28,168 bases of DNA from a virus. Every line of letters starts with the position of its first letter. Within the stretch, counting starts at the first letter, position 1. Under the pieces are notes generated by a model, which was given only the letters and a program-made list of their open reading frames with translations, made no database searches and was not told where the DNA came from. The DNA lies in the IMG/VR virus record IMGVR_UViG_3300013233_000129, positions 1-28,168 of that record; one strand, 5' to 3'. This document shows, in pieces, positions 1 through 6,413 of this stretch. The position numbers were made by a program, and so were the translations under genes.

Positions 1-545
1 ATTATATATTAGGACTTGACTTCGGGTTTACTCACCCTACCGCTGCTATCCTCGTTTCCTATATTAAAGAATTTGATGAATATTGGGTTCTTGGTTCTTA
101 TCGACAATCTAAGAAAACGATGAGTATTCACAATGAAGAAATTCATCAAATGCTCCATGATTCTAATGTAGACCTAACTGAAATTGAATATATCTTCTAC
201 GATTATGCTGCCCCTCAATTCCTAGCTGATCTTATGGAAGTTGATTCTAGATGGTGGGCTAATCCTGCACTGAAATCGGTTGAGTCTGGACGAAACTTTA
301 TCAAAGAATTATTGTTAGCCAAAAAATTATATGTCATTGAGGATTATTGTGAGCCCCTTGTGGAAGAATTGCTAAATTTTTCGTTTAAACAAACAAGGTC
401 TGGAGAAACAAAATTAGACAAGGTTAATGATGATGCTCTTGATGCCCTTCGATATGCTATTTATTCGTATAGTATGTGTGTGAATGGGGATCTTCATTTA
501 GAGAAAAATCAAGAAAAAGAAGATTTAGAATATTCTTATCTTTAG
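1..545 (+). CDS. Terminase large subunit, C-terminal nuclease part (cut by window edge)
   Basis: This is the 3' end of the packaging motor gene. The reading frame is open from base 3 with no stop, and translation starts with the motif GLDFGFTHPTAAILV. The first ATG at 120 is therefore internal and the true start lies outside the window. The visible part is the RNase H-like nuclease domain that cuts concatemeric DNA during packaging. The acidic metal-binding residues expected in the family are present: Asp in GLDFG, Asp in FYDYAAPQFL and the pair in VNDDALDALRYAI near the end, a very typical terminase signature. The ATPase domain is not in the window. The stop codon overlaps the ribosome binding site of the next gene. 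A TTTCGTTTAAAC sequence inside this gene matches the intergenic motif described elsewhere. Confidence 0.93.
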   Translation, partial: YILGLDFGFTHPTAAILVSYIKEFDEYWVLGSYRQSKKTMSIHNEEIHQMLHDSNVDLTEIEYIFYDYAAPQFLADLMEVDSRWWANPALKSVESGRNFIKELLLAKKLYVIEDYCEPLVEELLNFSFKQTRSGETKLDKVNDDALDALRYAIYSYSMCVNGDLHLEKNQEKEDLEYSYL

Positions 546-557
546 GAGTTATTCCTT

Positions 558-1067
558 ATGGCATTTGCAAGTAGTATATATTCACAATTAAAAGAATGGT
601 TCGGGAAAGATCCATGCGCAGTAGCTGCCCTCTCCGTCACCACCGACCCCAGTGGTGGGGTGGTGGAGGTCCGGGAAGGAGTCGCAGGGACTCTCTACAC
701 TTTGGCATTGCACCCAGACAACTCCTGGGCCAGTGCTGAAAGTGACACATCCCATTTCTTCGAGTTTGCATCCGGCGCGCTTGCGGTCAGGGTAAAACGC
801 ATTGGGACCAATGGTGCGTTGTACTGGGGGACGGATACAGACACCACGCCAGCCACCGCCGCCACGGCAATCAAGGCTGAGATTGATGGCTTGCAGGCGG
901 ACATTACAACGCCTCCGGGTACGTCTGGCCGCTCAGTCCATTATCTAGCGTCGGCCGATACAGGTTGGAGTGATTGGGAAGTTTTTAATTCTTCCGCGAT
1001 CGCTGCGATTGGCATGGAAACGGACAACGTGACCGCTGACACGATTCTCGTACAGTGGGTGGAGTAG
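558..1067 (+). CDS. Unknown protein, first gene of the GC-rich block
   Basis: A 169-residue protein with no family I can name. AGGAG lies ten bases before the ATG and overlaps the terminase stop, so the start is well supported. The gene changes composition within itself: the first 16 or so codons (MAFASSIYSQLKEW) use AT-rich codons like the rest of the phage, and from about base 610 it becomes GC-rich. The middle is rich in Gly, Ala, Thr and Ser, with alternating hydrophobic residues that suggest beta structure, as in many phage structural or fibre-associated proteins. There is no membrane segment or signal peptide. It sits four bases before the LamG gene and is probably co-translated with it. 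A virion or surface role is inferred only from these neighbours. The open frame across the composition change argues against a simple assembly error. Confidence 0.75.
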   Translation: MAFASSIYSQLKEWFGKDPCAVAALSVTTDPSGGVVEVREGVAGTLYTLALHPDNSWASAESDTSHFFEFASGALAVRVKRIGTNGALYWGTDTDTTPATAATAIKAEIDGLQADITTPPGTSGRSVHYLASADTGWSDWEVFNSSAIAAIGMETDNVTADTILVQWVE

Positions 1068-1071
1068 ACCA

Positions 1072-1839
1072 ATGCTTAACCCTGGACTATCTATCTCATC
1101 CGTGAGCAGAGACGACTATGCTGTGTCTTCAGCCTTGTGCGATGCCTGGCGCTGCACGGGACTAGGCGCTAACGACACAGTCATTCCCACAGCAGTTCCG
1201 GAACTTGGTGGAGTTGACCTTGAGCTTGACTCTGGCAGTACGCAGACCGGGCTTGGGAGCGTGGCTAATGCTGTGACCTTCAACGGCACGGATCAGCGGG
1301 TTGTGGCTAGTACCACTCGGCACAACCTCGCTGCCGGTGAGGCATTTCTGTTTTCTTTGTGGGCCAACCATACTTCTACGGACACTGGAAACAACGCATT
1401 CCTTGATATGCACGCGGATTCACAGTTCCGGTTGTACGACTCTTCTTCGTCTGGCCGCCCTGTTCGGTATTTTTCAGGGGCGGCGAGTAACTTCGGGCCA
1501 AGTAGCGTCCTTGATGATTCATGGCACCATTTTGTATTTGCAGGCGATCCCAGCGTTGGCGCAAATGGAACGTTGTATTGCTACGTCGATGGTGTCGAGT
1601 ACGCGGCTGGCGGGGGAGATGTGATGGCGTATGATCCTCCTACGGGTTCGTCGCCTTTGTGCCTCGGCGCGCGGTCTACATACATTGCCACCTTGGCGTC
1701 TTCAGCCCCTTGGTTGGGAAGCCTGAGGGACGTGCAAGTCTACAAATCAATGTCCGGCTTGCCGAGTGATGTAGGCCGCGCAGTTAGATGGCTCCGGGGC
1801 CATCAATACAGATTTCTCCCTTCCGGGTTATGGTCATGA
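1072..1839 (+). CDS. LamG / concanavalin A-like lectin domain protein
   Basis: A 255-residue protein whose core matches the LamG-type jelly-roll fold (concanavalin A-like superfamily). Visible signatures are AVTFNGTDQRVVAS, FLFSLWANHTS, DDSWHHFVFAGD (about residues 147-158), YCYVDGVEY and the closing WLGSLRDVQVYKSM. These match the usual order of a LamG_3 domain: strand, Trp-His-His-x-Val, then Tyr-x-Asp-Gly. Such domains bind glycans and are common in phage tail fibres and in adhesive proteins. GGTGGAG lies about eight bases before the ATG. The last codons overlap the next start as ATGA, indicating translational coupling to the SGNH hydrolase. Composition is GC-rich, unlike the flanking phage genes. 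Family assignment is fairly safe; the role as a virion lectin is inferred. Confidence 0.8.
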   Translation: MLNPGLSISSVSRDDYAVSSALCDAWRCTGLGANDTVIPTAVPELGGVDLELDSGSTQTGLGSVANAVTFNGTDQRVVASTTRHNLAAGEAFLFSLWANHTSTDTGNNAFLDMHADSQFRLYDSSSSGRPVRYFSGAASNFGPSSVLDDSWHHFVFAGDPSVGANGTLYCYVDGVEYAAGGGDVMAYDPPTGSSPLCLGARSTYIATLASSAPWLGSLRDVQVYKSMSGLPSDVGRAVRWLRGHQYRFLPSGLWS

Positions 1840-2543
1840 GCGCACCGTACGTTGGCCCTCCCAGGACAGTGATCCTCGGCTCTGTAGGCCAGTCACAGTC
1901 CATTCGGGTGTCGCAAGGCATCCAACATAATTCGGACGGTCTGGCGTGGTTCGCGGCCATAAAAACGTGGCTTGTGCGTGCGCATGGAGTTGTGATTGAG
2001 ATCCCGAATGTTGGTAGTGCAGGGAAGCCGGGGGACAATCGAAATTGGGGAGTTGGAGGCAGTGGGGTATCCACACCTGTCGCGGCTGCGGATTCTTGGC
2101 AGCCAGGTGCCGCATCGGGTTACCGGGCCGCCGCGCTCACAGGTCTCGCAGCGGCAGGAGTTACGCATTGTGAAGTTACATTTGGAACTGAAGATGCGAA
2201 TGTAGGCGCAACGGCACAGCATTACCACGACGGTCTCAAGAGTCTCGTGGATGCTATCGTCGCTCTCGGTATCAAGTGCATGGTGAACCACTGCCCCAAT
2301 ACGCAAAGCTCCCCACGAGATACGGTGAGTGCAGGGTGGGATAGCTACATCGTGGCTGAGGTAGATAACGTCAACGTGTTCGAGGGTGTGAACTTTTATT
2401 CAGCGATATTGATGAATGGTGTGGGGGCTACGTTCGGGTGGTGGGATGACAGCGATCAGTCTCATCAGAATCTAGCAGGCAACTGGTTCTTTGCCCGCAG
2501 GCTGATTGGGCGCTATCACCAGACTGGGTGGTTGCTGAAATAA
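1836..2543 (+). CDS. SGNH/GDSL-type hydrolase, probable carbohydrate esterase
   Basis: A probable esterase of the SGNH superfamily, about 235 residues. Block I is VILGSVGQSQSI, resembling the GQS-type nucleophile motif of sialate O-acetylesterase-like members (the Ser follows GQ rather than GD). FGTEDAN sits where the family's GxND block III occurs. The C-terminal DQSHQNLAGNWFFARRL gives the Asp-x-x-His of block V. Together these supply the Ser, Asn, Asp and His expected of the active site. Such enzymes remove acetyl or other ester groups from polysaccharides. I chose ATG 1836 because it overlaps the LamG stop as ATGA; ATG 1830 and 1788 are in-frame alternatives and no start has a strong Shine-Dalgarno. 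There is no signal peptide, which fits a virion component or a cytoplasmic enzyme. The substrate is unknown. Confidence 0.75.
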   Translation: MSAPYVGPPRTVILGSVGQSQSIRVSQGIQHNSDGLAWFAAIKTWLVRAHGVVIEIPNVGSAGKPGDNRNWGVGGSGVSTPVAAADSWQPGAASGYRAAALTGLAAAGVTHCEVTFGTEDANVGATAQHYHDGLKSLVDAIVALGIKCMVNHCPNTQSSPRDTVSAGWDSYIVAEVDNVNVFEGVNFYSAILMNGVGATFGWWDDSDQSHQNLAGNWFFARRLIGRYHQTGWLLK

Positions 2544-2569
2544 CTTTTACACCAAAAGAGGGTTGACAG

Positions 2570-2614
2570 ATGGGACTTCTTTCCGCAGCCGCAAAAGTCA
2601 ATTTAACTAAATAA
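2570..2614 (+). CDS. Possible 14-residue leader or gene remnant
   Basis: A very short frame encoding MGLLSAAAKVNLTK. AGAGGG lies seven bases before its ATG, which is better than what precedes the next gene: the peptidase at 2622 has only an A-rich stretch. Its stop is seven bases before that ATG, so it could act as a leader that delivers ribosomes to the peptidase by re-initiation. It could equally be a scrap of a gene broken when the GC-rich block arrived, since it lies exactly at the right-hand composition boundary. Low confidence. Confidence 0.25.
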   Translation: MGLLSAAAKVNLTK

Positions 2615-2621
2615 AACAAAA

Positions 2622-3116
2622 ATGACCTCAATCTTATTCTTTCCTCCACGTGCCTTCTTTGGAAAACTAATCGCCGCAGTTTCCCATCATGCGCCGGGTG
2701 TACCAGAAGTAGCCCACGTAGCTATCGTCTACAATGACACCGATATCCACAACTTTGTATTTGAAGCATTCGCCCCAAATGGTGTAAGAGAAGGATACTA
2801 CACAAAGGGCCAAGGTATCAAATTTAACATAGAACTTGACCCCACTAAATTAAATCAAATACGCCAAGAGGTCAATGGTGCCAAATATGACTGGTTGGCC
2901 TATCCATTCCTAGCAATAGATGGTCTATTCTCTTTCTTTGGTAAGTCAATCCATCGTAACCCTTTCCAGAATAAAAACCGTTGGGTATGTTCCGAACTTG
3001 TAGCATATGTAATCCAGGAGTGTGCAGTAGATCCAAAATATGTGAAGCTAATTAAAGATGGCCCATCATGTTGGTCTCCTCAACGTCTAATAAATACTTT
3101 TTGGGGTACACTATAA
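2622..3116 (+). CDS. Permuted papain-like (NlpC/P60 superfamily, YiiX/YebB-like) peptidase; candidate endolysin
   Basis: A 164-residue protein with the permuted papain-like layout: an early His in AHVAIV (about H32), an acidic residue in FEAF (about E48) and a late Cys in WVCSELVAYVIQ (about C123). The CSEL signature and a following SPQRLI segment are typical of YiiX/YebB-like members of the NlpC/P60 superfamily, which cleave amide bonds. Its stop overlaps the next start as TAATG, and the gene after that encodes a holin. Cassette position therefore makes it the leading candidate for the cell-wall lysis enzyme. No signal peptide is obvious, so it would need the holin to leave the cytoplasm. 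There is no clear Shine-Dalgarno. A second protein of the same fold lies at 24383-24847, so which one is the lysin is uncertain. Confidence 0.7.
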   Translation: MTSILFFPPRAFFGKLIAAVSHHAPGVPEVAHVAIVYNDTDIHNFVFEAFAPNGVREGYYTKGQGIKFNIELDPTKLNQIRQEVNGAKYDWLAYPFLAIDGLFSFFGKSIHRNPFQNKNRWVCSELVAYVIQECAVDPKYVKLIKDGPSCWSPQRLINTFWGTL

Positions 3117-3187
3117 TGGGTTGGGCTCTTACTCTAGCATTTATGGGAACGGTTGTTTATAAGTTAATAGAGGGGATGGTTCATTAA
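3116..3187 (+). CDS. 23-residue single-helix membrane peptide of the lysis cassette
   Basis: A tiny gene whose ATG overlaps the peptidase stop as TAATG and whose own stop is one base before the holin ATG. The peptide begins MGWALTLAFMGTVVYKLIEG: a hydrophobic helix of about 15 residues followed by a short tail with one Lys and one Glu. Tight placement between peptidase and holin suggests translation and a membrane role in lysis, for example as a holin partner or antiholin. A purely spacer role cannot be excluded. Its 3' end carries the GAGGGG that is probably the ribosome binding site of the holin gene. Confidence 0.55.
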   Translation: MGWALTLAFMGTVVYKLIEGMVH

Positions 3188-3188
3188 A

Positions 3189-3608
3189 ATGTTTGGTTTA
3201 GTAGGAGCAGCTGTATCTGGTTTATTCTCACCTTCTAACAACTCAAATAGTACCCCAATAGAAGCTATAGGAAAAACTATAGGTGAATTATTTACTTCAG
3301 ATGATGAGAGGTTAACTCATCAAGAAATCCTCACAAAATTAGCACAGGCTCCCCAAACAGCTCAACAAGAAATTAATAAACTAGAAGCCCAATCAAGATC
3401 AACTTTTGTATCAGGTTGGCGCCCTGCAATAGGTTGGGTTTGTGCTGTAGCCTTACTTTTCAACTTCGTGCTTAACCCCCTAATTCAATGGATAGTAGGA
3501 TCTACCGGACCAGTAATTGATCAGGATATGATTATGAAACTTGTATGGGCTCTGTTAGGATTGGGTGGATTCAGAACAGTAGAAAAGATCAAAGGTAGAA
3601 CAAAGTAA
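3189..3608 (+). CDS. Holin, GTA-type three-transmembrane (3TM) family
   Basis: A 139-residue inner-membrane protein matching the 3TM holin family first described in gene transfer agents. The N-terminus is a short hydrophobic segment (MFGLVGAAVSGLF). A charged, Gln-rich middle follows (about residues 30-70), then the family signature SGWRPAIGWVCAVALLF leading into a long hydrophobic region, and a last hydrophobic stretch LVWALLGLGGF before a basic tail. Length and order of segments match the family. It would permeabilise the inner membrane to release the peptidase encoded just upstream. GAGGGG within the preceding small gene is the probable ribosome binding site. A lysis cassette between terminase and portal is unusual, since lysis genes more often follow the tail genes. 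Confidence 0.85.
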   Translation: MFGLVGAAVSGLFSPSNNSNSTPIEAIGKTIGELFTSDDERLTHQEILTKLAQAPQTAQQEINKLEAQSRSTFVSGWRPAIGWVCAVALLFNFVLNPLIQWIVGSTGPVIDQDMIMKLVWALLGLGGFRTVEKIKGRTK

Positions 3609-3614
3609 AGAAAA

Positions 3615-3627
3615 TTTCGTTTAAATA
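3615..3627 (+). promoter_or_regulatory. TTTCGTT motif, candidate phage promoter (copy 1)
   Basis: TTTCGTTTAAATA lies in the gap after the holin and before the 28-codon repeat gene and the portal. It is one of four intergenic copies of TTTCGTT followed by an AT-rich stretch. It lies only four bases before the ATG at 3631, so if it is a promoter its start site would fall at or inside that small frame. Confidence 0.4.
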
Positions 3628-3630
3628 CTT

Positions 3631-3717
3631 ATGGCAAAAAGAACAGTAAAATCGAAAACAGTAGTACGGACAGTAAAATCTCTTACTGTTGTACGAACTG
3701 TAAAGTCTCTATCCTAA
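3631..3717 (+). CDS. 28-residue basic peptide made of TVVRTVKSL repeats
   Basis: A small frame not recognised as any known family. It encodes MAKRTVKSK and then two copies of TVVRTVKSL plus a final Ser. The core RTVKS occurs three times, with Arg written as AGA, CGG and CGA. The two full repeats differ at six bases, all third codon positions and all synonymous. That pattern is expected if the peptide, not the DNA, has been kept. Eight of 28 residues are Lys or Arg and none is acidic, so binding to nucleic acid or to an acidic protein surface is possible. It ends six bases before the portal ATG. There is no good Shine-Dalgarno, and the same DNA can fold into a hairpin, so an RNA role is a rival explanation. 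Confidence 0.5.
   Translation: MAKRTVKSKTVVRTVKSLTVVRTVKSLS
3658..3701 (+). other. Imperfect inverted repeat (possible RNA hairpin) upstream of portal
   Basis: ACAGTAA (3670-3676) pairs with TTACTGT (3683-3689) around a six-base loop. GTAC (3664-3667) pairs with GTAC (3691-3694), and ACAGT (3658-3662) pairs with ACTGT (3697-3701), with small internal loops between. No T-tract follows, so it is not a typical terminator. It could regulate portal expression or be a by-product of the repeats in the small gene. Confidence 0.4.
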
Positions 3718-3723
3718 TAATCT

Positions 3724-5085
3724 ATGTTTAATCCTCTATCTATATTCTCTAGCAAAAAAGAAGAAGTAAAGACCATTGAGGTTTTTGAAAAGTCTTCTGA
3801 TTCTTTTGGTATAGATGTTCCTACTGGAATGTATGGTCAGGAAATCTCTGCCACTAATGTTGTTGATACCTTTAGCACCCTTGTTTATGTACGATCTGCT
3901 ATAGGAATCCTTCAAGATAGTATTTCTCAGATTCCAGTTAAGATTTTACGAGAAGATGCTGATGGGGAATTAGTAGAATTATACCGAGTTAGGGATCCAG
4001 CATTTAGAAAAGACCTCTTTAGTGCTCCTAATCCTTTCTTTACTTATGATGAGTATATTTCTGATATTATCTTAAATTACTGTCTCTATGGTAATGCATT
4101 TACTACTCTAGAAATAGATGGAGGAAAGGCAGAAACCTACTCCATAGATCCCACTAAGATGAGGATTGTTCCAGATAAGAGAAATTACATCAAACAGTAC
4201 GAATATGGAAATGGAACCTCTAAGGTAATCTACGTTCCTAGACAAATAGGCCATATTCGTACAAGATCTCTTAGTGGTATTTATTTTGGACAATCTCCTA
4301 TAGAAACCATCTCTAATGAATTAAACACACTACTATATCAGAATAAGTTCCTCCTAGATTACTTTAAAAACTCAGCTAGACCTGATGGGGTACTTGTAAC
4401 AGATAACTTCCTATCTCCCACAATCAAAGATAAGATTCGCGCAGAGTGGAATCGCCTCCATAGTTTCTTCGGCTCCAATGCAGGAAAAGTTGCAATCCTC
4501 TCAAATGGTCTCCGGTACGAAAAGATCCAAGATTCCCTATCTGATGTTAATGTTGATAAGTTAGATAATTTCCTAGCACGAAGGGTTGCGACAGCATTTA
4601 GAATTCCAATGCTATTCTTTGCAAACTCCGAAAATGTAAACTTTAGTACAAGTACCAACGTAATCAAGATTTATTACAGAATGGCAGTTCGTCCTATTAT
4701 TTCTAGGATTGAAGATCGTCTTACTCGACTTGTTCAGGGATATTTTAACGACAATAAGTTACATGTGAAATTTCAGTTACATGGACTTCCTGGACTTGTA
4801 GAGGATCTTGAGACATATGCTAAGACCCTAGGCTCCCTTAAAGATGCGGGGATTGTTTCTGCTAATGAGGCGAGAAAAATGCTTAATCAGGTTGTACGTG
4901 TTAATCTAGATATTAGAGATGATGAGGCAGCAGACGAATTAGTGGTGAGGGGTAGTGGTTCAGCTAGAGATGCAGGACAACCACAACAGTCTCCTGATAA
5001 ACCAAGACGAGAAGGTACTGATAATACGAATTCAGATTTATCTATCCCCGAAACTCTAGCTATGCTGGAGGAGTTAGATCTATGA
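3724..5085 (+). CDS. Portal protein, HK97 family
   Basis: A 453-residue portal, close to the usual length of the HK97-type portal family. It forms the dodecameric ring at one head vertex through which DNA enters and to which the neck attaches. Recognisable landmarks are VYVRSAIGILQDSISQIPVKIL near the start, the wing region with LYGNAFTTLEI, GIYFGQSPIETISNEL, the stem helices around YFKNSARPDGVLV, and VATAFRIPMLFF followed by the C-terminal crown. The last 50 residues are polar and probably disordered. No convincing Shine-Dalgarno precedes the ATG, so expression may depend on coupling to the small repeat gene six bases upstream. The stop overlaps the next ATG as ATGA. Confidence 0.93.
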   Translation: MFNPLSIFSSKKEEVKTIEVFEKSSDSFGIDVPTGMYGQEISATNVVDTFSTLVYVRSAIGILQDSISQIPVKILREDADGELVELYRVRDPAFRKDLFSAPNPFFTYDEYISDIILNYCLYGNAFTTLEIDGGKAETYSIDPTKMRIVPDKRNYIKQYEYGNGTSKVIYVPRQIGHIRTRSLSGIYFGQSPIETISNELNTLLYQNKFLLDYFKNSARPDGVLVTDNFLSPTIKDKIRAEWNRLHSFFGSNAGKVAILSNGLRYEKIQDSLSDVNVDKLDNFLARRVATAFRIPMLFFANSENVNFSTSTNVIKIYYRMAVRPIISRIEDRLTRLVQGYFNDNKLHVKFQLHGLPGLVEDLETYAKTLGSLKDAGIVSANEARKMLNQVVRVNLDIRDDEAADELVVRGSGSARDAGQPQQSPDKPRREGTDNTNSDLSIPETLAMLEELDL

Positions 5086-5435
5086 AAACTGAAATCGTTT
5101 ATAGGGATAGTATTACTGATTACGGGAATGAATATAAATTTCAATTATTAAATGATGGGATTGTTATAGACCATATTAATGATATAGGAAAAGTAATTTT
5201 AATTTTTAAAAACGATAGTACCTCTTTTCAATTAAGTAGTACAGATTATGCCGCTGGATTTACTATTGAGACTTCGGCTATCTCCGTAACTTTGGGGGAA
5301 AGTTCTATATTTGTAGGATTACCATTGGGGAAATTTTTTTTAACATTATCTGCTTATAAGTCATCTGGGTCTCTGTTGGATATATATGCAGAGAATATCC
5401 CCTTTGAGATTAAAGATGGACCACTACCTACTTAA
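5082..5435 (+). CDS. Unknown small beta-rich protein between portal and protease
   Basis: A 117-residue acidic protein that I do not recognise. The start overlaps the portal stop (ATGA) and is preceded by a strong GGAGGAG. Alternating hydrophobic residues through the whole length (for example GKVILIFKN, FTIETSAISVTLG, GKFFLTLSAYKS, NIPFEIKDG) suggest a single beta-sandwich domain of the Ig or jelly-roll kind. There is no Cys, membrane segment or coiled coil. Small beta proteins in this position can be head decoration proteins or adaptors, but position is the only support for that. It is followed by the TTTCGTT motif, so it closes the portal transcription block. Confidence 0.75.
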   Translation: MKTEIVYRDSITDYGNEYKFQLLNDGIVIDHINDIGKVILIFKNDSTSFQLSSTDYAAGFTIETSAISVTLGESSIFVGLPLGKFFLTLSAYKSSGSLLDIYAENIPFEIKDGPLPT

Positions 5436-5457
5436 TTTGTAAACTAATCATAACTTT

Positions 5458-5470
5458 TTTCGTTAGTATA
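5458..5470 (+). promoter_or_regulatory. TTTCGTT motif, candidate phage promoter (copy 2)
   Basis: TTTCGTTAGTATA, in the 59-base gap before the protease-scaffold and major capsid genes and 24 bases before the protease ATG. It follows a short T-tract. A strong start of transcription here would suit the need for much capsid protein. Confidence 0.45.
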
Positions 5471-5494
5471 CCTAGACCACTGAGGATTTAATAC

Positions 5495-6409
5495 ATGAAA
5501 TTGAAAAATACCGAAATTACTCCAAAGGATCTTTTTGAGAAAGATAGTATTGCTGATATTCTAGATCCTGAAACTGGAGAGGTTAAGACTGTACAGATTA
5601 ATAAAGAGGGAACTTTTAATTGTCTTGTACAGAAGGATGCTACCTCAAATAAGTTTGAGATCAATATCCTAGCAAGTACTCCCGACATTGATCGTATGGG
5701 AGATATTGTAGAACCTGATGCGTTTAAATCTTCACTACAGCGTTTTAAGGATGTGGGTGTTATTCTCTATCAGCATGACCCAAATCGTCCTATTGGTCAT
5801 CCAATTGAAGCAAGTATAGGTGCTGATGGTCTTAACGTAAAAGCCTTTATTTCAGAAACTGCCCAGGATGTGCGTAAGCTAGTAGAGGAAGGTATTCTTA
5901 AACAGGCAAGTATTGGGTTTAGAATTCTCGATCATGAGTTTAAAAAGATTGGTGAGAATGTAATCTTTATTATTAAGGATCTAGAACTCCTAGAAGTTTC
6001 TCTTGTTTCCGTCGCAGCTAATCCCTCTACCTCAGTTTCTATTGCTAAATCTTTTTATTCAGAAATTCCAGAAGAAGTGGTAGAAGAAAAAGAGGCTGCT
6101 AAGGAAGTAGAAGTTAAGGAAGAAGAGGTTGATGATAAAGAGGAAATTAATGAAGAGGTAAAAGAGGAAGAGATCGAGGAAACAAAAGAGGTAATACAAG
6201 ATACAAAAGAAGAAGTAGAAGAGGAAATCGATTATAAATCCCTCATTGATTCTCTAGCAACCGAAGTTACATCTCTTAAATCACAACTAACTGAATTAAT
6301 TGAAGAAAATAGTGAACAAATTGAAGAAAAATCCGTTAGTAACTTTGAGAGTGAAGTTACAAAACAATTACTAGAAATTAAAACTCTACTCAATACCGAC
6401 AAGGAGTAA
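5495..6409 (+). CDS. HK97-family prohead protease with acidic C-terminal scaffold-like region
   Basis: A 304-residue protein with two parts. Residues about 45-190 match the HK97 prohead protease (S78/U35, herpesvirus assemblin-like fold): ASTPDIDRMGDIVEPDAF, then VILYQHDPNRPIGH holding the probable catalytic His (about 94), then ILKQASIGFRIL with the probable catalytic Ser (about 139), then LLEVSLVSVAANP. Residues about 190-300 are extremely rich in Glu and Lys and then form a coiled-coil-like stretch (YKSLIDSLATEVTSLKSQL). Protease fused to such a tail often means the tail serves as internal scaffold and is degraded on maturation, which is consistent with no separate scaffold gene being present. 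GAGGA precedes the ATG. The capsid gene starts four bases after the stop. Confidence 0.9.
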   Translation: MKLKNTEITPKDLFEKDSIADILDPETGEVKTVQINKEGTFNCLVQKDATSNKFEINILASTPDIDRMGDIVEPDAFKSSLQRFKDVGVILYQHDPNRPIGHPIEASIGADGLNVKAFISETAQDVRKLVEEGILKQASIGFRILDHEFKKIGENVIFIIKDLELLEVSLVSVAANPSTSVSIAKSFYSEIPEEVVEEKEAAKEVEVKEEEVDDKEEINEEVKEEEIEETKEVIQDTKEEVEEEIDYKSLIDSLATEVTSLKSQLTELIEENSEQIEEKSVSNFESEVTKQLLEIKTLLNTDKE

Positions 6410-6413
6410 TGTT

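Noticed and set aside
996-1003. GCGATCGC octamer (HIP1), a cyanobacterial signature
   Set aside because: Only one copy noticed and it lies in the foreign GC-rich block. One copy in 2 kb can occur by chance, so it does not identify the host.
1893-2306. Minus-strand frames of 93-137 codons in the GC-rich block
   Set aside because: Long antisense frames are expected in GC-rich coding DNA. They overlap each other and the SGNH gene, and their translations look random.
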